Shown: positions 8,349-16,482 of the stretch, one piece after another | How the letters are laid out: the number at the start of each line of letters is the position of its first letter | Position numbering within the stretch: the stretch's first letter is position 1 | From: a virus | DNA length: 64,000 bases | Strand: one strand, 5' to 3' | IMG/VR virus record: IMGVR_UViG_3300042898_006838 | Coordinates: 91,933 to 155,932 of that record | Notes under the pieces: model-generated | What the model was told of the DNA's origin: nothing | Database searches by the model: none | What the model saw: the letters and a program-made list of their open reading frames with translations, nothing else | Program-made: the position numbers and the translations under genes

Positions 8349-9551
8349 TCAACGTACGCCGCGTGGCATGACCACGACGGCTACTGAGTTTTTTTCGTCG
8401 TGAATCTGCATAGGCATCCCCTGCATGCCGTCGACGGGTTCAGCCCACATGACCTTGACCGTGTCGGCGGTGAGAGCCGACAAGGCCTTGGTCAGGTACA
8501 GGGAGAAGAAGGCCACTCCGTTGAGGAACTGGAGACCGGAGACGTCAGACTTCGTGACCGACCCCGGCTGCCAGTTCAGGACCTGCTCGACATGAATCCC
8601 GTGCCCGGCAATGTCGCTGGGGTAGTGGCTGACGAGGTTCATCTCGTCGTCGTCTGGATCCACCATCACGCGCACCGCCGCTCCCAGCTTCTTCTCGTCG
8701 GCGCTCACCGAGCCGCCGAGAATGCGCCTGCAGATCTCCAGCATCTCCTGCCTCTGCACGTAGACCCAGTGGACCCTTGTCTTCTTCTGCCCGGCGAACA
8801 GGAACTGGCCACTGGCGTCCGGCGCGTAGACGAAGGGCTTCAGGCCCGTGTACTTGCTAGCCGTCAGCCTCACCCACACGCACCAGTCACTGCCTCGGAG
8901 CCAAAGCGATCCGGGGTCGGCAGACATCTTCAGGTTCTTGTCGCCACCGCCGATAAAGGCCCTGAGCTTGACCCAGGCCTGTGCCGGAACGATGACGTCT
9001 GACCCAGGTGGCACGATGGCCTTGCCGATGCGGGCCATGACCTTGGTGTCCGTGGCCTCGGATCCGTCTTCGCCCAGGTGGATGCTTGACCACTGGGGCA
9101 TGTACGGGTCATCGCTGGCCGCCCAGAGCACGGACTTGACCACGCGCTGCATCTCCGCGTCGTCCACCGGCCACCAGGACTGCGGCTGCTGGAGGCTGGT
9201 GAAGTTGTCACCGGCCACCAGCGGCAACGTCATGTGCACGCCCGGTCCGCGAAAGGACAGTAGGCGGTCAGACGACGCGACGTTGAGGTCGATGTGATGC
9301 GGCAGCACCGACACCAGCTTGTCCAGGTGGTCGACGCCAACGGATACGACACCTGGCTCGTGTCCGGTGACGGGAACCGCCATCCTCGCCCCGCCGTCGG
9401 GTGACGAGATATCCAGCGTCATCAACCCCTTTTCCATGACCCTGAAGACTGCGTTCTTGTGAGCTGGTAGCAGGTCGCCGCTGCGAGCTCTGAACTGCAG
9501 AGCCCGCCTGCCGGCGTCGACCAGCTTGTCTGCCGGTATCTTTGCCTTCAT
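8349..9551 (-). CDS. dnaN: DNA polymerase sliding clamp (beta-clamp-like)
   Basis: A 400-residue protein from ATG 9551 with GGGAGAG upstream. The order of strands follows the bacterial beta clamp: an early helix and LPAHKNAVFRV, then EPGVVSVGVDHLDKLVSVLP, a middle domain with SIHLGEDGSEATDTKVMARI (clamps have an ATDg.RLA motif here), and a last strand VVVMPRG, which fits the yvimPmr ending of DnaN. Length is close to the usual 370. It should encircle DNA and tether the polymerase. The call is by fold pattern; sequence identity is low. The long hairpin-rich stretch upstream is its leader or spacer. Confidence 0.75.
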   Translation of the reverse strand: MKAKIPADKLVDAGRRALQFRARSGDLLPAHKNAVFRVMEKGLMTLDISSPDGGARMAVPVTGHEPGVVSVGVDHLDKLVSVLPHHIDLNVASSDRLLSFRGPGVHMTLPLVAGDNFTSLQQPQSWWPVDDAEMQRVVKSVLWAASDDPYMPQWSSIHLGEDGSEATDTKVMARIGKAIVPPGSDVIVPAQAWVKLRAFIGGGDKNLKMSADPGSLWLRGSDWCVWVRLTASKYTGLKPFVYAPDASGQFLFAGQKKTRVHWVYVQRQEMLEICRRILGGSVSADEKKLGAAVRVMVDPDDDEMNLVSHYPSDIAGHGIHVEQVLNWQPGSVTKSDVSGLQFLNGVAFFSLYLTKALSALTADTVKVMWAEPVDGMQGMPMQIHDEKNSVAVVVMPRGVR

Positions 9552-9597
9552 TGTCTCTCCCGATATGAGCTAATCGTCTTGCTCAACTTTGAGTGAA

Positions 9598-9603
9598 TGT
9601 CAA
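9598..9603 (-). promoter_or_regulatory. Candidate -35 box (TTGACA) upstream of the clamp gene
   Basis: Perfect minus-strand TTGACA about 47 nt before the clamp ATG. No convincing -10 follows at 17 nt, so this is weak. Confidence 0.25.
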
Positions 9604-9629
9604 CGTGTTCCTAGCTGACCTTCTTTTGA

Positions 9630-9723
9630 CTTCCTCTCCGACAACCGATCGTTTGATCGTGCGAGGGGCCGCGCGCTCAGAGCGCGCGGCACCCCTACAC
9701 ACACGGCGTCGTCGGAGAAGAAG
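9630..9723 (-). ncRNA. Candidate structured RNA element, copy 1
   Basis: A 12-of-13 bp closing stem pairs 9630-9642 with 9711-9723. It encloses two hairpins: 9646-9659 (5 bp, 4-nt loop) and 9668-9690 (10 perfect bp, 3-nt loop, with flanking GGG/CCC). This gives a three-way junction. A second stretch with the same order of elements and the shared TCTCC(G)ACAA...GTCGGAGA closing strand occurs at 22514-22600. Both lie 40-85 nt upstream of a minus-strand start codon. There is no U tract. Strand is inferred from the flanking genes. Confidence 0.5.
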
Positions 9724-9735
9724 ACTCCAAACCTG

Positions 9736-10012
9736 CGCCGGCGAGTCGCCGGCCGTGACATTCGAACACGTGCTTTCTCATCCTGATCCCGCCGGTGTCG
9801 TTGTGGCTGTCCCAGGGAGCTTGCTCCCTGGGGCGAGGCCGCTGATAGGCGTCACCTGCGTTCTTGAATCCGTCATCGGCGGCGAGTCGCCGCCGTCTCT
9901 GTCGATGAGACCTTCCTGATTCCAACATCTTGAGGACTTGGCTTTCGAATCAACGGAAAGCCAAGTCCCAAAGCCAATTCAGGCTGTCAGCGACGGCGAG
10001 ACGCCGTCTCCT
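9736..10012. repeat. Hairpin array 1 (GGCGAGWCGCC mini-hairpins)
   Basis: Gene-free stretch between the VWA gene stop and the clamp. Three GGCGAG(T/A)CGCC mini-hairpins are centred near 9745, 9893 and 10005. Between them are two long, unrelated hairpins: 9811-9832 (9 bp) and 9934-9968 (13 perfect bp, 9-nt loop). On the minus strand, two of the mini-hairpins are preceded by a shared TCGACAG(G)AGACGGCG. None is followed by a U run, so they are not simple terminators. Together with copy 1 of the RNA element they fill nearly all of 9552-10027. Confidence 0.6.
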
Positions 10013-10027
10013 GTCGAAGGCCTCTGT

Positions 10028-11677
10028 CTACTTCTGACCGAGCCAGCGCTCGACGACGGCCTTGTGGCCGATGGCGATGTCGGCTCGGCTCGGCAGCCTG
10101 ACGACCATGCCCCAAGGCGGCACCGCCCCGTTGTGCGTGATCAGCCAGATGACCGGTACCCCGCGTGGCGGATTGGGGAACGGTGCGTAGCCATCGGTGG
10201 TCACGATACAGACGTCTGGCCGCATCTCCTCAGCCAGGGCCAGCGGCGCCGCGAAGTCGGTTCCGCCTCGTCCCTTGAACTCGGCCGCCCTCTTCACGGT
10301 GCTGCGGTTGATGGCAATAGGCGGTCCGTGCAGGCCGTGGTCGAAGTCCTGCACCTGCACTTGCACGTGACTCAGACGTGTCATGTGGAAGAGCTCGTTG
10401 TAGCTGACGGCCAGCTCCTCGTCGACGACGCTGCCGCTGGTGTCACGACACCAGAGAATCGACAGCCGTCTGTTCTTCTTGCTGCCGGGAGGAACATGCG
10501 TCTTCCTGTTGACCTTGGCGACGGTACTGCGCCTGGTGACGTGAACGTGCCTGGCCACGAACATGCGCAGGAGCTTCTCGAATGGAACGGCCTTCTCCCT
10601 CATGATCTCGTCGATCATGGTCAGGAGATCTCCAGGCATGTACCCGCGCATCTTTCCGCCTTCGCCTCGCGACTGCGCCGTCTGGTACGCGTGCCTGACC
10701 ATGGCCTTGACGGCCTCGTGCACAACCTCCGGTGAGTCGTTCACGACACCCCACTGGCCATGATCGTCGAAGGACTGGAGCTCGCCTTCTCCGTCGCCCT
10801 CCTCGTCCCCCGGCTCCTTGCCTTTGCCAGGCTTACCGTCTTCACCCGGCTCACCTTCACCGCCCTTGCCATCGCCTGGCTTCTTGCCTTTGCCATCCTT
10901 ACCGTCTCCCGGCTTGCCATCATCGCCGGGCTCGCTGTCGCCTGGCTTGCCGGCGCCAGGGTCGTCGCCCTTGGGCCTGGACATCATGATCTTGACGCTG
11001 ACGCTCTTGAAGTACTGCGGGCTCTTCTCTCGAATCTGCTGAAGCAGCTCGTAGTACCTCTCCCACGTCTCCCGCTCCGGGAAGTTCCTCCAGTCCCTCT
11101 CCGCCTTGCCCTCCTCTGGAACGCGCAGCTTGCTGGGCATCAGCACCCAACCCGGCTGATCACCTTCGCTCTGGATCAGGCTGTCGACAGCCAGGTCCAT
11201 GGCCACGTTGACCAGCGGATCCCGGTGCAGATCCCTATTCTTCCGACCCTGCTCGACGTGACCGTGGATGCAGTGTCCGATTTCATGCTGCAGGAACCCG
11301 ACGTTGTGCTTCAGGTTGTGGATGGCCATGAAGTCCGGGTTGTAGACCATCTCCACCCGCCCGTTCCTGACGCCGACGGCCAGGGTCGGGATCTCGTAGG
11401 TCTCACGCCTCACGATCTCGGCAAAGCAGTAGGCGTAGAACGGTCGGTTCTCCCGAAGCCACATCAGCGCCCACTCGAAGCTGTGCTGGTGACGAGGGTC
11501 CCCGGGCTCCACGCCCTTCTCGGCCATGATCCGCCGGTACGTGAACCGGCGCCCGGAGACCACGGCCTTGACAGCCTCCTCCACGCTCTCCGGCTTATCC
11601 GTTGACGGTGCATCCTCAAGAGTCCCGGGCTTGAGCCAGGGGCCAAGAGGTCCTTGGTCAGCTGCGTTTCTTGTCAT
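10028..11677 (-). CDS. VWA-domain protein with N-terminal metallopeptidase-like domain (DUF2201-like)
   Basis: A 549-residue protein from ATG 11677 with AAGGAGG upstream. The N-terminal domain has HEIGHCIHGH (about 131-140), the zinc motif of DUF2201-type putative metallopeptidases. A Gly/Pro/Asp/Lys-rich, collagen-like linker of about 80 residues follows. The C-terminal VWA-like domain has a MIDAS-type DTSGS (about 425), then GRGGTDF and TTDGY. The family pairs with MoxR AAA+ ATPases, as here: the AAA gene lies directly upstream and overlaps it by 20 nt. It is the last gene of the reverse transcriptase operon. Substrate unknown. Confidence 0.8.
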   Translation of the reverse strand: MTRNAADQGPLGPWLKPGTLEDAPSTDKPESVEEAVKAVVSGRRFTYRRIMAEKGVEPGDPRHQHSFEWALMWLRENRPFYAYCFAEIVRRETYEIPTLAVGVRNGRVEMVYNPDFMAIHNLKHNVGFLQHEIGHCIHGHVEQGRKNRDLHRDPLVNVAMDLAVDSLIQSEGDQPGWVLMPSKLRVPEEGKAERDWRNFPERETWERYYELLQQIREKSPQYFKSVSVKIMMSRPKGDDPGAGKPGDSEPGDDGKPGDGKDGKGKKPGDGKGGEGEPGEDGKPGKGKEPGDEEGDGEGELQSFDDHGQWGVVNDSPEVVHEAVKAMVRHAYQTAQSRGEGGKMRGYMPGDLLTMIDEIMREKAVPFEKLLRMFVARHVHVTRRSTVAKVNRKTHVPPGSKKNRRLSILWCRDTSGSVVDEELAVSYNELFHMTRLSHVQVQVQDFDHGLHGPPIAINRSTVKRAAEFKGRGGTDFAAPLALAEEMRPDVCIVTTDGYAPFPNPPRGVPVIWLITHNGAVPPWGMVVRLPSRADIAIGHKAVVERWLGQK

Positions 11678-13154
11678 TCTCAACCTCCTTCTCGAACTGG
11701 CTGTGAACGCGCTCGAACAAGTCCTTCATGATCGGCATGCTGCCTGCCCAGTACAGGCTGCGCTTGAAGCGCTGGTGCATGTCCTCCAACAGGAACCGGC
11801 GGCTGATGTCGACGGGCAGGTCCCTGAGGAACATGAGCAGATTCATCATCTGCCCCTTCTCCAGGTCCGTGAGACCGCTGCCCGTGCGCTCGTCGCTGCC
11901 CCGGGCCTTGAGATCGTCGTCGAAGGCGTGCATGTACTCACGCGCCTCGTCGAGTGTGATCTTCAGCAGCTCGGTCTTCACGTTGGTCTTCTTGACCATG
12001 GCGTGGAGCCTGGTCCTGGTCTTCGTCGGCTTCCAGGCCTTGTAGTCGCGAAGCTCCTCGACCTTCATGTCCTGACGCCAGCCGTAGTCGTTCAGGATCT
12101 CCTGGATCCTGAGCGGACGATGCACACTCTCCGTGCCCTCCTTGAAGAAGATGGGACCGAGATCTGGGCCCAGGAGGTCGCTGACCACGGACATGCCCAC
12201 GCTCTGAATCTCGTCCTTGGTCATCAGATCCCAGCACTTGCCGGCCATCTCCAGACTCCGGAACGTGGGCTTGACCTCGTTGCGCAGGTCGGCCTCGTAC
12301 TTGATCAGCTTCCGGTGCTTGTCGGCGACGATGCGAGCCGTCTCGCTGACGCCGCTCTTCCCCGCCCAGTCGATGAACTCCTCGATGTCCGGGATCGCGT
12401 TGACGACGGCACAGCGAGTCAGCATCGCCCGGTCCATCTGGCCCACGAGGTACTCACCGTTGTCCGGGTTCATGGTGCACACGATCCAGACGCCTTCCGG
12501 CACCGTGTAGTCCAGGTAGCGACGCTCCAGGATCATCTGCATCAGCGCCTGACGCACTGGATCCTCCATGCGGTTGAGCTCGTCGATGAGCCAGATGCCG
12601 CCGCCACGATGCCTGGCGTCTGGGAAGTTGCGGCTCACGCGCAGGTACTCGACGTGGGCGTGTCGCTTGTCGTCCTCGCTGATCCCCAGCTTCCGACACA
12701 TGCCGATGAAGATGTCTTCGGCCGCGGACAGCATGTCTCGTGGGTCGGAGTTGACGTGCATGCGGCTGGCCATGTCGCAGGCCCGCAGGTAGACCTCGCG
12801 GTACACGGCTCGGTCGTCGACGACGTAGGGCATGCCCGTCACCTCCTCGTGGGCGATGATCGACATCGTCCAGAGCCCGAAGGCGTCGAGGCTCTCGCTG
12901 ACGTTCTTGAACAGGTGGCGGCTGTTAACGGTGCTCAGCGACGAGACGTCTCGGTCCACGACCAAGTCGTTGCCGTCGCCGACACGGCCCTTGATCGAGA
13001 CCTTACCCAGGCCCTGGCCGCGGATCGCCGCCTGCTCGGCGTAGAACTGGTAGACGGCGCTGGTCTTGCCCATGCCGCTTTCGCCCACGATCACGGGCGT
13101 GATGTCGGCGCGTTGAAAGATTGCGAGCTTGTTCTTGATATGATTGAGGCTCAT
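11658..13154 (-). CDS. MoxR-type AAA+ ATPase
   Basis: A 498-residue protein from ATG 13154. Walker A is GESGMGKT (24-31), Walker B IWLIDELNR (about 187) and sensor 1 CTMNPD (about 229), the order seen in MoxR-like AAA+ ATPases; a helical C-terminal region follows. Such ATPases remodel or load metal-dependent VWA partners, and a VWA gene follows with a 20-nt overlap. The reverse transcriptase gene lies immediately upstream (2-nt gap). Role in phage biology unknown. Confidence 0.8.
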   Translation of the reverse strand: MSLNHIKNKLAIFQRADITPVIVGESGMGKTSAVYQFYAEQAAIRGQGLGKVSIKGRVGDGNDLVVDRDVSSLSTVNSRHLFKNVSESLDAFGLWTMSIIAHEEVTGMPYVVDDRAVYREVYLRACDMASRMHVNSDPRDMLSAAEDIFIGMCRKLGISEDDKRHAHVEYLRVSRNFPDARHRGGGIWLIDELNRMEDPVRQALMQMILERRYLDYTVPEGVWIVCTMNPDNGEYLVGQMDRAMLTRCAVVNAIPDIEEFIDWAGKSGVSETARIVADKHRKLIKYEADLRNEVKPTFRSLEMAGKCWDLMTKDEIQSVGMSVVSDLLGPDLGPIFFKEGTESVHRPLRIQEILNDYGWRQDMKVEELRDYKAWKPTKTRTRLHAMVKKTNVKTELLKITLDEAREYMHAFDDDLKARGSDERTGSGLTDLEKGQMMNLLMFLRDLPVDISRRFLLEDMHQRFKRSLYWAGSMPIMKDLFERVHSQFEKEVENDKKRS

Positions 13155-13156
13155 GT

Positions 13157-14173
13157 TCAGCTTCTCCCTTTTCTCTGAAAGTCGAACTCGAATGGGGCCT
13201 GGGAGACGTTTTTCTCCCAGGTCCTGGTAACTGACTCTGACTCGGCCCTGGCGATCACGGACTCAAGACGCAGGGCCTCCTGCGGTTGGACGCTGTGGAT
13301 GTACGAGAGCCAGCCCTTGATGGCTGCCTTCCGCTCCGGTGTCTGCTGTGGCCAGTGGTGACAGGCACTCTGGATCCGGCGCCTTATCTGGCGGGGGATG
13401 CGAGCGTCGTCGCCGCTGACGACCAGGCCCGTGACCTTCTGACGGCCGCCACGGCGCATGATCGCCACCTTCTTCTCATTGACCCGAAAGCCCTGGTCCA
13501 CGACGATCTCTCGCACGTAGCCCAGGAAGCCGTCGACGCCACCACGCCAGACGTCGGCACTGAACGTGAGGTCATCGGCGTAGCGCGTGTAGCGCATGCC
13601 CAGGCTCGCGGCCAGGGCCTTGAGTCTGCGATCCAGGCGCCAGGCGGCGATGTTGGCGATGTCGGGGCTGGTGACAAAGCCTTGACACAGATGGTCCTCG
13701 TAACTGGTCAGGCGCGTAAGCGTCGCCGCCACCCGCGGCTCGAAGCCGAAGACGGTGCGGAAGATGGCGAATACGCGCCGGCTGCCGATGCCGGGGAAGA
13801 AGTCCTTGAGGTCGACGTTGATCAGCAGCTGCGGAGCCCGTGCCTCTCCGCCAGCCAGTGACGGCACGTGGGACCTGGCGTTGGTCAGGCACCCACGCCC
13901 GGGCACGAAGCCGTGAACGCAGTCGTCGACGGGCACGCGCTGCAGCAGGCCCTCACGGATCCGTGTCTGCAGCCAGTACAGGACCTTGCTCGGCTCGTAG
14001 ACCGTCCTTCTCTTCGCACCCTTGTTCGTGACGATGACGTGCTTACTCACGTTCTCAGCCTGACGCCATGCACACCACGTGGCGTGTCGCGGCAACACGT
14101 CCAGGTAGCTGAACAGCAGGCTGACGGTATTCAGGTAGCTGAGATCAACTACCGGTTTTGGATTCTCGTCCAT
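13157..14173 (-). CDS. Retron-like reverse transcriptase
   Basis: A 338-residue protein from ATG 14173 with GGGAG upstream. RT motifs in order: GFVPGRG then NAxxH (98-102), INVDLKDFF (Asp121), CQGFVTSP (Gln164-Gly165), the catalytic YADD (198-201), VNEKK, and VTGL (VTG 247-249). NAxxH and VTG are hallmarks of retron RTs; the QG...TSP form argues against a diversity-generating RT. It should make cDNA from a structured RNA. Unusually, its start overlaps the upstream gene by 29 nt, so no msr-msd fits directly upstream. It is cotranscribed with the MoxR and VWA genes downstream. Confidence 0.88.
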   Translation of the reverse strand: MDENPKPVVDLSYLNTVSLLFSYLDVLPRHATWCAWRQAENVSKHVIVTNKGAKRRTVYEPSKVLYWLQTRIREGLLQRVPVDDCVHGFVPGRGCLTNARSHVPSLAGGEARAPQLLINVDLKDFFPGIGSRRVFAIFRTVFGFEPRVAATLTRLTSYEDHLCQGFVTSPDIANIAAWRLDRRLKALAASLGMRYTRYADDLTFSADVWRGGVDGFLGYVREIVVDQGFRVNEKKVAIMRRGGRQKVTGLVVSGDDARIPRQIRRRIQSACHHWPQQTPERKAAIKGWLSYIHSVQPQEALRLESVIARAESESVTRTWEKNVSQAPFEFDFQRKGRS

Positions 14174-14558
14174 GACCTTCTCCCTTCTTCTTTCGCAGCG
14201 CGATGGTGACCAAGTCTGTCTTGGCTGTGCACTTGAACATGGCGCTGACGCCCAGGCCGTCCTGGAGACAGCTGATGTTGTTCATGCACACGCCGCATAG
14301 GTCTCCATGGTTTTGCCCGTAGATGATCAGTTCTTTCACCTGCAACCAGAACAGAGCCCGCAGGTGCTTGTCCTGCAGGTGCCTGGGCACGAGCGGTATC
14401 ATGAGATCACCGTCGACAACCGCGATGCTGGATCCAGCACGCTGGCACTCGTCGACGACGCGCTGGTCCAGCTTGTGAGTCGACATCAGCGCCAGAGACT
14501 CGTGACGATGTATCTGCACATTCCTCTTCCAATCAGCTCTGCTCCCAGCCATTGACAT
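14145..14558 (-). CDS. Hypothetical Cys-containing protein upstream of the RT
   Basis: A 137-residue protein from ATG 14558 (GAGGT upstream; ATGs at 14552 and 14486 are alternatives). Four cysteines in C-x2-C-x6-C-x10-C suggest a metal site. It overlaps both the upstream gene (26 nt) and the RT (29 nt), so the three are translationally linked and this could be an RT accessory. The C-terminus is Lys/Gly-rich. No family recognised. Confidence 0.65.
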   Translation of the reverse strand: MSMAGSRADWKRNVQIHRHESLALMSTHKLDQRVVDECQRAGSSIAVVDGDLMIPLVPRHLQDKHLRALFWLQVKELIIYGQNHGDLCGVCMNNISCLQDGLGVSAMFKCTAKTDLVTIALRKKKGEGHGRESKTGS

Positions 14559-15999
14559 ACTGACCTCGAATTCCGGGCCTTATGCCCAGCTGACTGTGGA
14601 CGGTTTGGAAGTACGGATATCCGATACGGACGCTGAACCTTGGTCGGTCGCCGACGGTGATTGACGATCCACGGAATCCGAATCCACCATGCTGACTTGC
14701 ACCTGTATCGGTGCTGATCGTGATGTCTCCGCGCCCGTCGATCTCCATGGCCAGGACGTCATTGCGCTTGCTTCGACCGTCACCGTGATACCGGAGGTCT
14801 CCGAACGAGTACCTCCTGTCCATGTCCTTCATGACCAGGAACAGGGACGGCAGCCGCTCCTTGTCGACGGTGTCGAGAGAGAAGCTGCTGGGAACGGCTC
14901 CGATTGACAAGAGCTCGGTCTCACTGACCGTCGCGAACTCCCCGTACCCGGGCGTCAGCGACCTGAGGCTGAGGACACGTTCGCCCTTGAACCACTTGCG
15001 ACCCGGGCCGTAGACGATGAAGTTCTTATTATTCCGCTTCCACTTACTTCCTCCCCAGCGACCCCAGGCCTCAAGCCATGACCTCTGGTCCTCACGGCCT
15101 TGCCAGCCGCCGATGACCGGGACCATGTCAGGAGACAGTCGACAAGGGCTCTCCAGGGCCCAGACGTTCTTGCAGGCGTAGACGCAGCCCTGGCACTCGC
15201 TGGCCCGGTACGCGCGTCTGGCCTTGTTTGTGGCCCCGGACTTCTGGCTCTTGAACCTGGCCGTCAGCCGATGCACGGCGCTGGTCTCGTAGCTGAAGTC
15301 CAGGGTCCCGGCGTTCACGCGCTCGGGAAAGCCGGTGACCGGGGCCTGGGCCGCGAAGTATGGCCGGGACTTGGCAACGGCCTCCAGGTCCTCGATGTCC
15401 ACACCCTCCTCGATCATGCCCCTGACAACACGGATGTCGCTGTCGTCGACCTCCGGGTTCAGGTGCTGAGGCCTGGTGACAACGCACCATCCCAGGTCCT
15501 TCAGGCTCTTGGCGGTGATCGTGGCCGTCGTCGCCGTCCCGATCCTGATCAGGGAACAGGCGTTGCGGTGGCCGTCGAGTACCGCCCGCTCCATCTCCTC
15601 ACTGGCCTCGGCTCGCGGGTCCTTGCCGCTACTGCGCTGCCACTTCGGGCGATGATCGTGGTTCGGCGGCCTGACGCCGGGGACGGTTCCTTCCAGTCCC
15701 CCGTAGCGACGCCAGCAGTCGTCGCGCTGTGGGCAGCTGGCACAGACGTTTCGCGCCTGCCCCTCGCCTCCCGCCATCAGCCACTGGCCTCCGGAGATGT
15801 TGACGTACTCGGACTCCAGATCCTCGAAGCCGCCACGGTTGACGCTCGGGCCCTGGACGGCGACGAGGCTGTGGCCGACGGAGAAGACGTTGAAGTCATG
15901 CTCCAGGGCCAGGCGCCTGAGTCTATTCTGATCCGATTCGCCGTTGTGGCAGATGACGAGGACGCCGCTGTCATCCTTCCTGAAAAAGCAGTTGTTCAT
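14533..15999 (-). CDS. Large hypothetical protein, first gene of the RT operon
   Basis: A 488-residue protein from ATG 15999 with CAGGAGC upstream. It has two cysteine clusters: C-x2-C-x5-C (CASCPQRDDC, near residue 90) and C-x2-C-x3-C plus a later Cys (near 275), perhaps metal or Fe-S sites. The C-terminal half is beta-rich. No enzyme motif was recognised. It leads the unit that contains the RT, MoxR and VWA genes, and a terminator-like hairpin lies in its leader. Confidence 0.65.
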   Translation of the reverse strand: MNNCFFRKDDSGVLVICHNGESDQNRLRRLALEHDFNVFSVGHSLVAVQGPSVNRGGFEDLESEYVNISGGQWLMAGGEGQARNVCASCPQRDDCWRRYGGLEGTVPGVRPPNHDHRPKWQRSSGKDPRAEASEEMERAVLDGHRNACSLIRIGTATTATITAKSLKDLGWCVVTRPQHLNPEVDDSDIRVVRGMIEEGVDIEDLEAVAKSRPYFAAQAPVTGFPERVNAGTLDFSYETSAVHRLTARFKSQKSGATNKARRAYRASECQGCVYACKNVWALESPCRLSPDMVPVIGGWQGREDQRSWLEAWGRWGGSKWKRNNKNFIVYGPGRKWFKGERVLSLRSLTPGYGEFATVSETELLSIGAVPSSFSLDTVDKERLPSLFLVMKDMDRRYSFGDLRYHGDGRSKRNDVLAMEIDGRGDITISTDTGASQHGGFGFRGSSITVGDRPRFSVRIGYPYFQTVHSQLGIRPGIRGQYVNGWEQS

Positions 16000-16011
16000 A
16001 TCCAGCTCCTG

Positions 16012-16044
16012 AAAAAGAAGAGACCCGGCTCGTCACCGGGTCTC
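16012..16044 (-). terminator. Intrinsic terminator or attenuator before the RT operon
   Basis: A perfect 9-bp stem, GAGACCCGG with CCGGGTCTC (16020-16028 and 16036-16044, 7-nt loop), is followed on the minus strand by TTCTTTTT. It lies between a GGGCATAAC motif (16067-16075) and the ATG at 15999. It may end the upstream unit or act as an attenuator for the RT operon. Confidence 0.75.
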
Positions 16045-16066
16045 GTTGGTTCTCTGCTCACTGACG

Positions 16067-16075
16067 GTTATGCCC
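16067..16075 (-). promoter_or_regulatory. GGGCATAAC motif upstream of the RT operon
   Basis: Located 4 nt after the stop of the preceding gene and 67 nt before the ATG at 15999, upstream of the terminator-like hairpin. The preceding bases resemble those at 25165-25180 (TGACNTC before the motif). Confidence 0.45.
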
Positions 16076-16079
16076 GATG

Positions 16080-16265
16080 TCAGCCCGGGATACGGGCCCC
16101 ACATTCCTGACAGACGCCGTTGACGGTCGCCGTCAGGCACCGGCACCAGACGAGGTGGCCGTCTGACCTCAGCGGCTGCTGGTCAGCGTCTTGAGCCTCC
16201 TTGTCCAGGGTCGAAGGCTGCACTGCGTACTTGGTCATTCCCTGACCCGATTTCTTCTCTTCCAT
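16080..16265 (-). CDS. Small zinc-ribbon protein
   Basis: A 61-residue protein. The ATG at 16265 has a strong SD (AGGGGGTG); an internal ATG at 16238 is possible. The C-terminus has CRC and CQEC (CxC-x9-CxxC), a likely zinc knuckle. It overlaps the upstream membrane-protein gene by 83 nt, which is unusually long. Function unknown. Confidence 0.55.
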   Translation of the reverse strand: MEEKKSGQGMTKYAVQPSTLDKEAQDADQQPLRSDGHLVWCRCLTATVNGVCQECGARIPG

Positions 16266-16482
16266 CGATCACCCCCTTGACCCTGGTCACGTAGGCCAGG
16301 CACTTTTGATTCACAGCAATCAGGTTCTCACAGGCACTGGCCACGGACGACAGCTGATCCCTGGTCACCAGTCGACGGTCGTCGAGCTGGGACCTGAGAA
16401 CAGCATTCTCTCGCCACAGGAACGCCGACGTCGAGGACAGCGCCAGGAGACAGATGCTCAATGCCACAACAGCAGTTCTCAT
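16183..16482 (-). CDS. Small membrane-anchored or secreted protein
   Basis: A 99-residue protein from ATG 16482 with GGGAGGA upstream. Residues 1-22 form a hydrophobic N-terminal segment (TM anchor or signal peptide), followed by a helical stretch with two cysteines. The last 27 residues are read in the overlap with the next gene and look like off-frame sequence. The shape recalls an inner-membrane spanin, but there is no lysis context, so no function is assigned. Confidence 0.55.
   Translation of the reverse strand: MRTAVVALSICLLALSSTSAFLWRENAVLRSQLDDRRLVTRDQLSSVASACENLIAVNQKCLAYVTRVKGVIDGREEIGSGNDQVRSAAFDPGQGGSRR

Noticed and set aside
9593-9919. A 108-codon plus-strand ORF in hairpin array 1
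   Set aside because: Arg-rich translation, spans hairpins, no SD; not protein-like.
11526-13178. A 550-codon plus-strand ORF antisense to the MoxR gene
   Set aside because: Mirror of a coding gene with no recognisable domain.
13157-14173. Diversity-generating retroelement
   Set aside because: RT has QG...TSP and VTG rather than the DGR motif, and no template/variable repeat pair was seen.
16183-16482. Inner-membrane spanin
   Set aside because: Size and N-terminal TM fit, but it lies in replication genes with no lysis partner; left without function.
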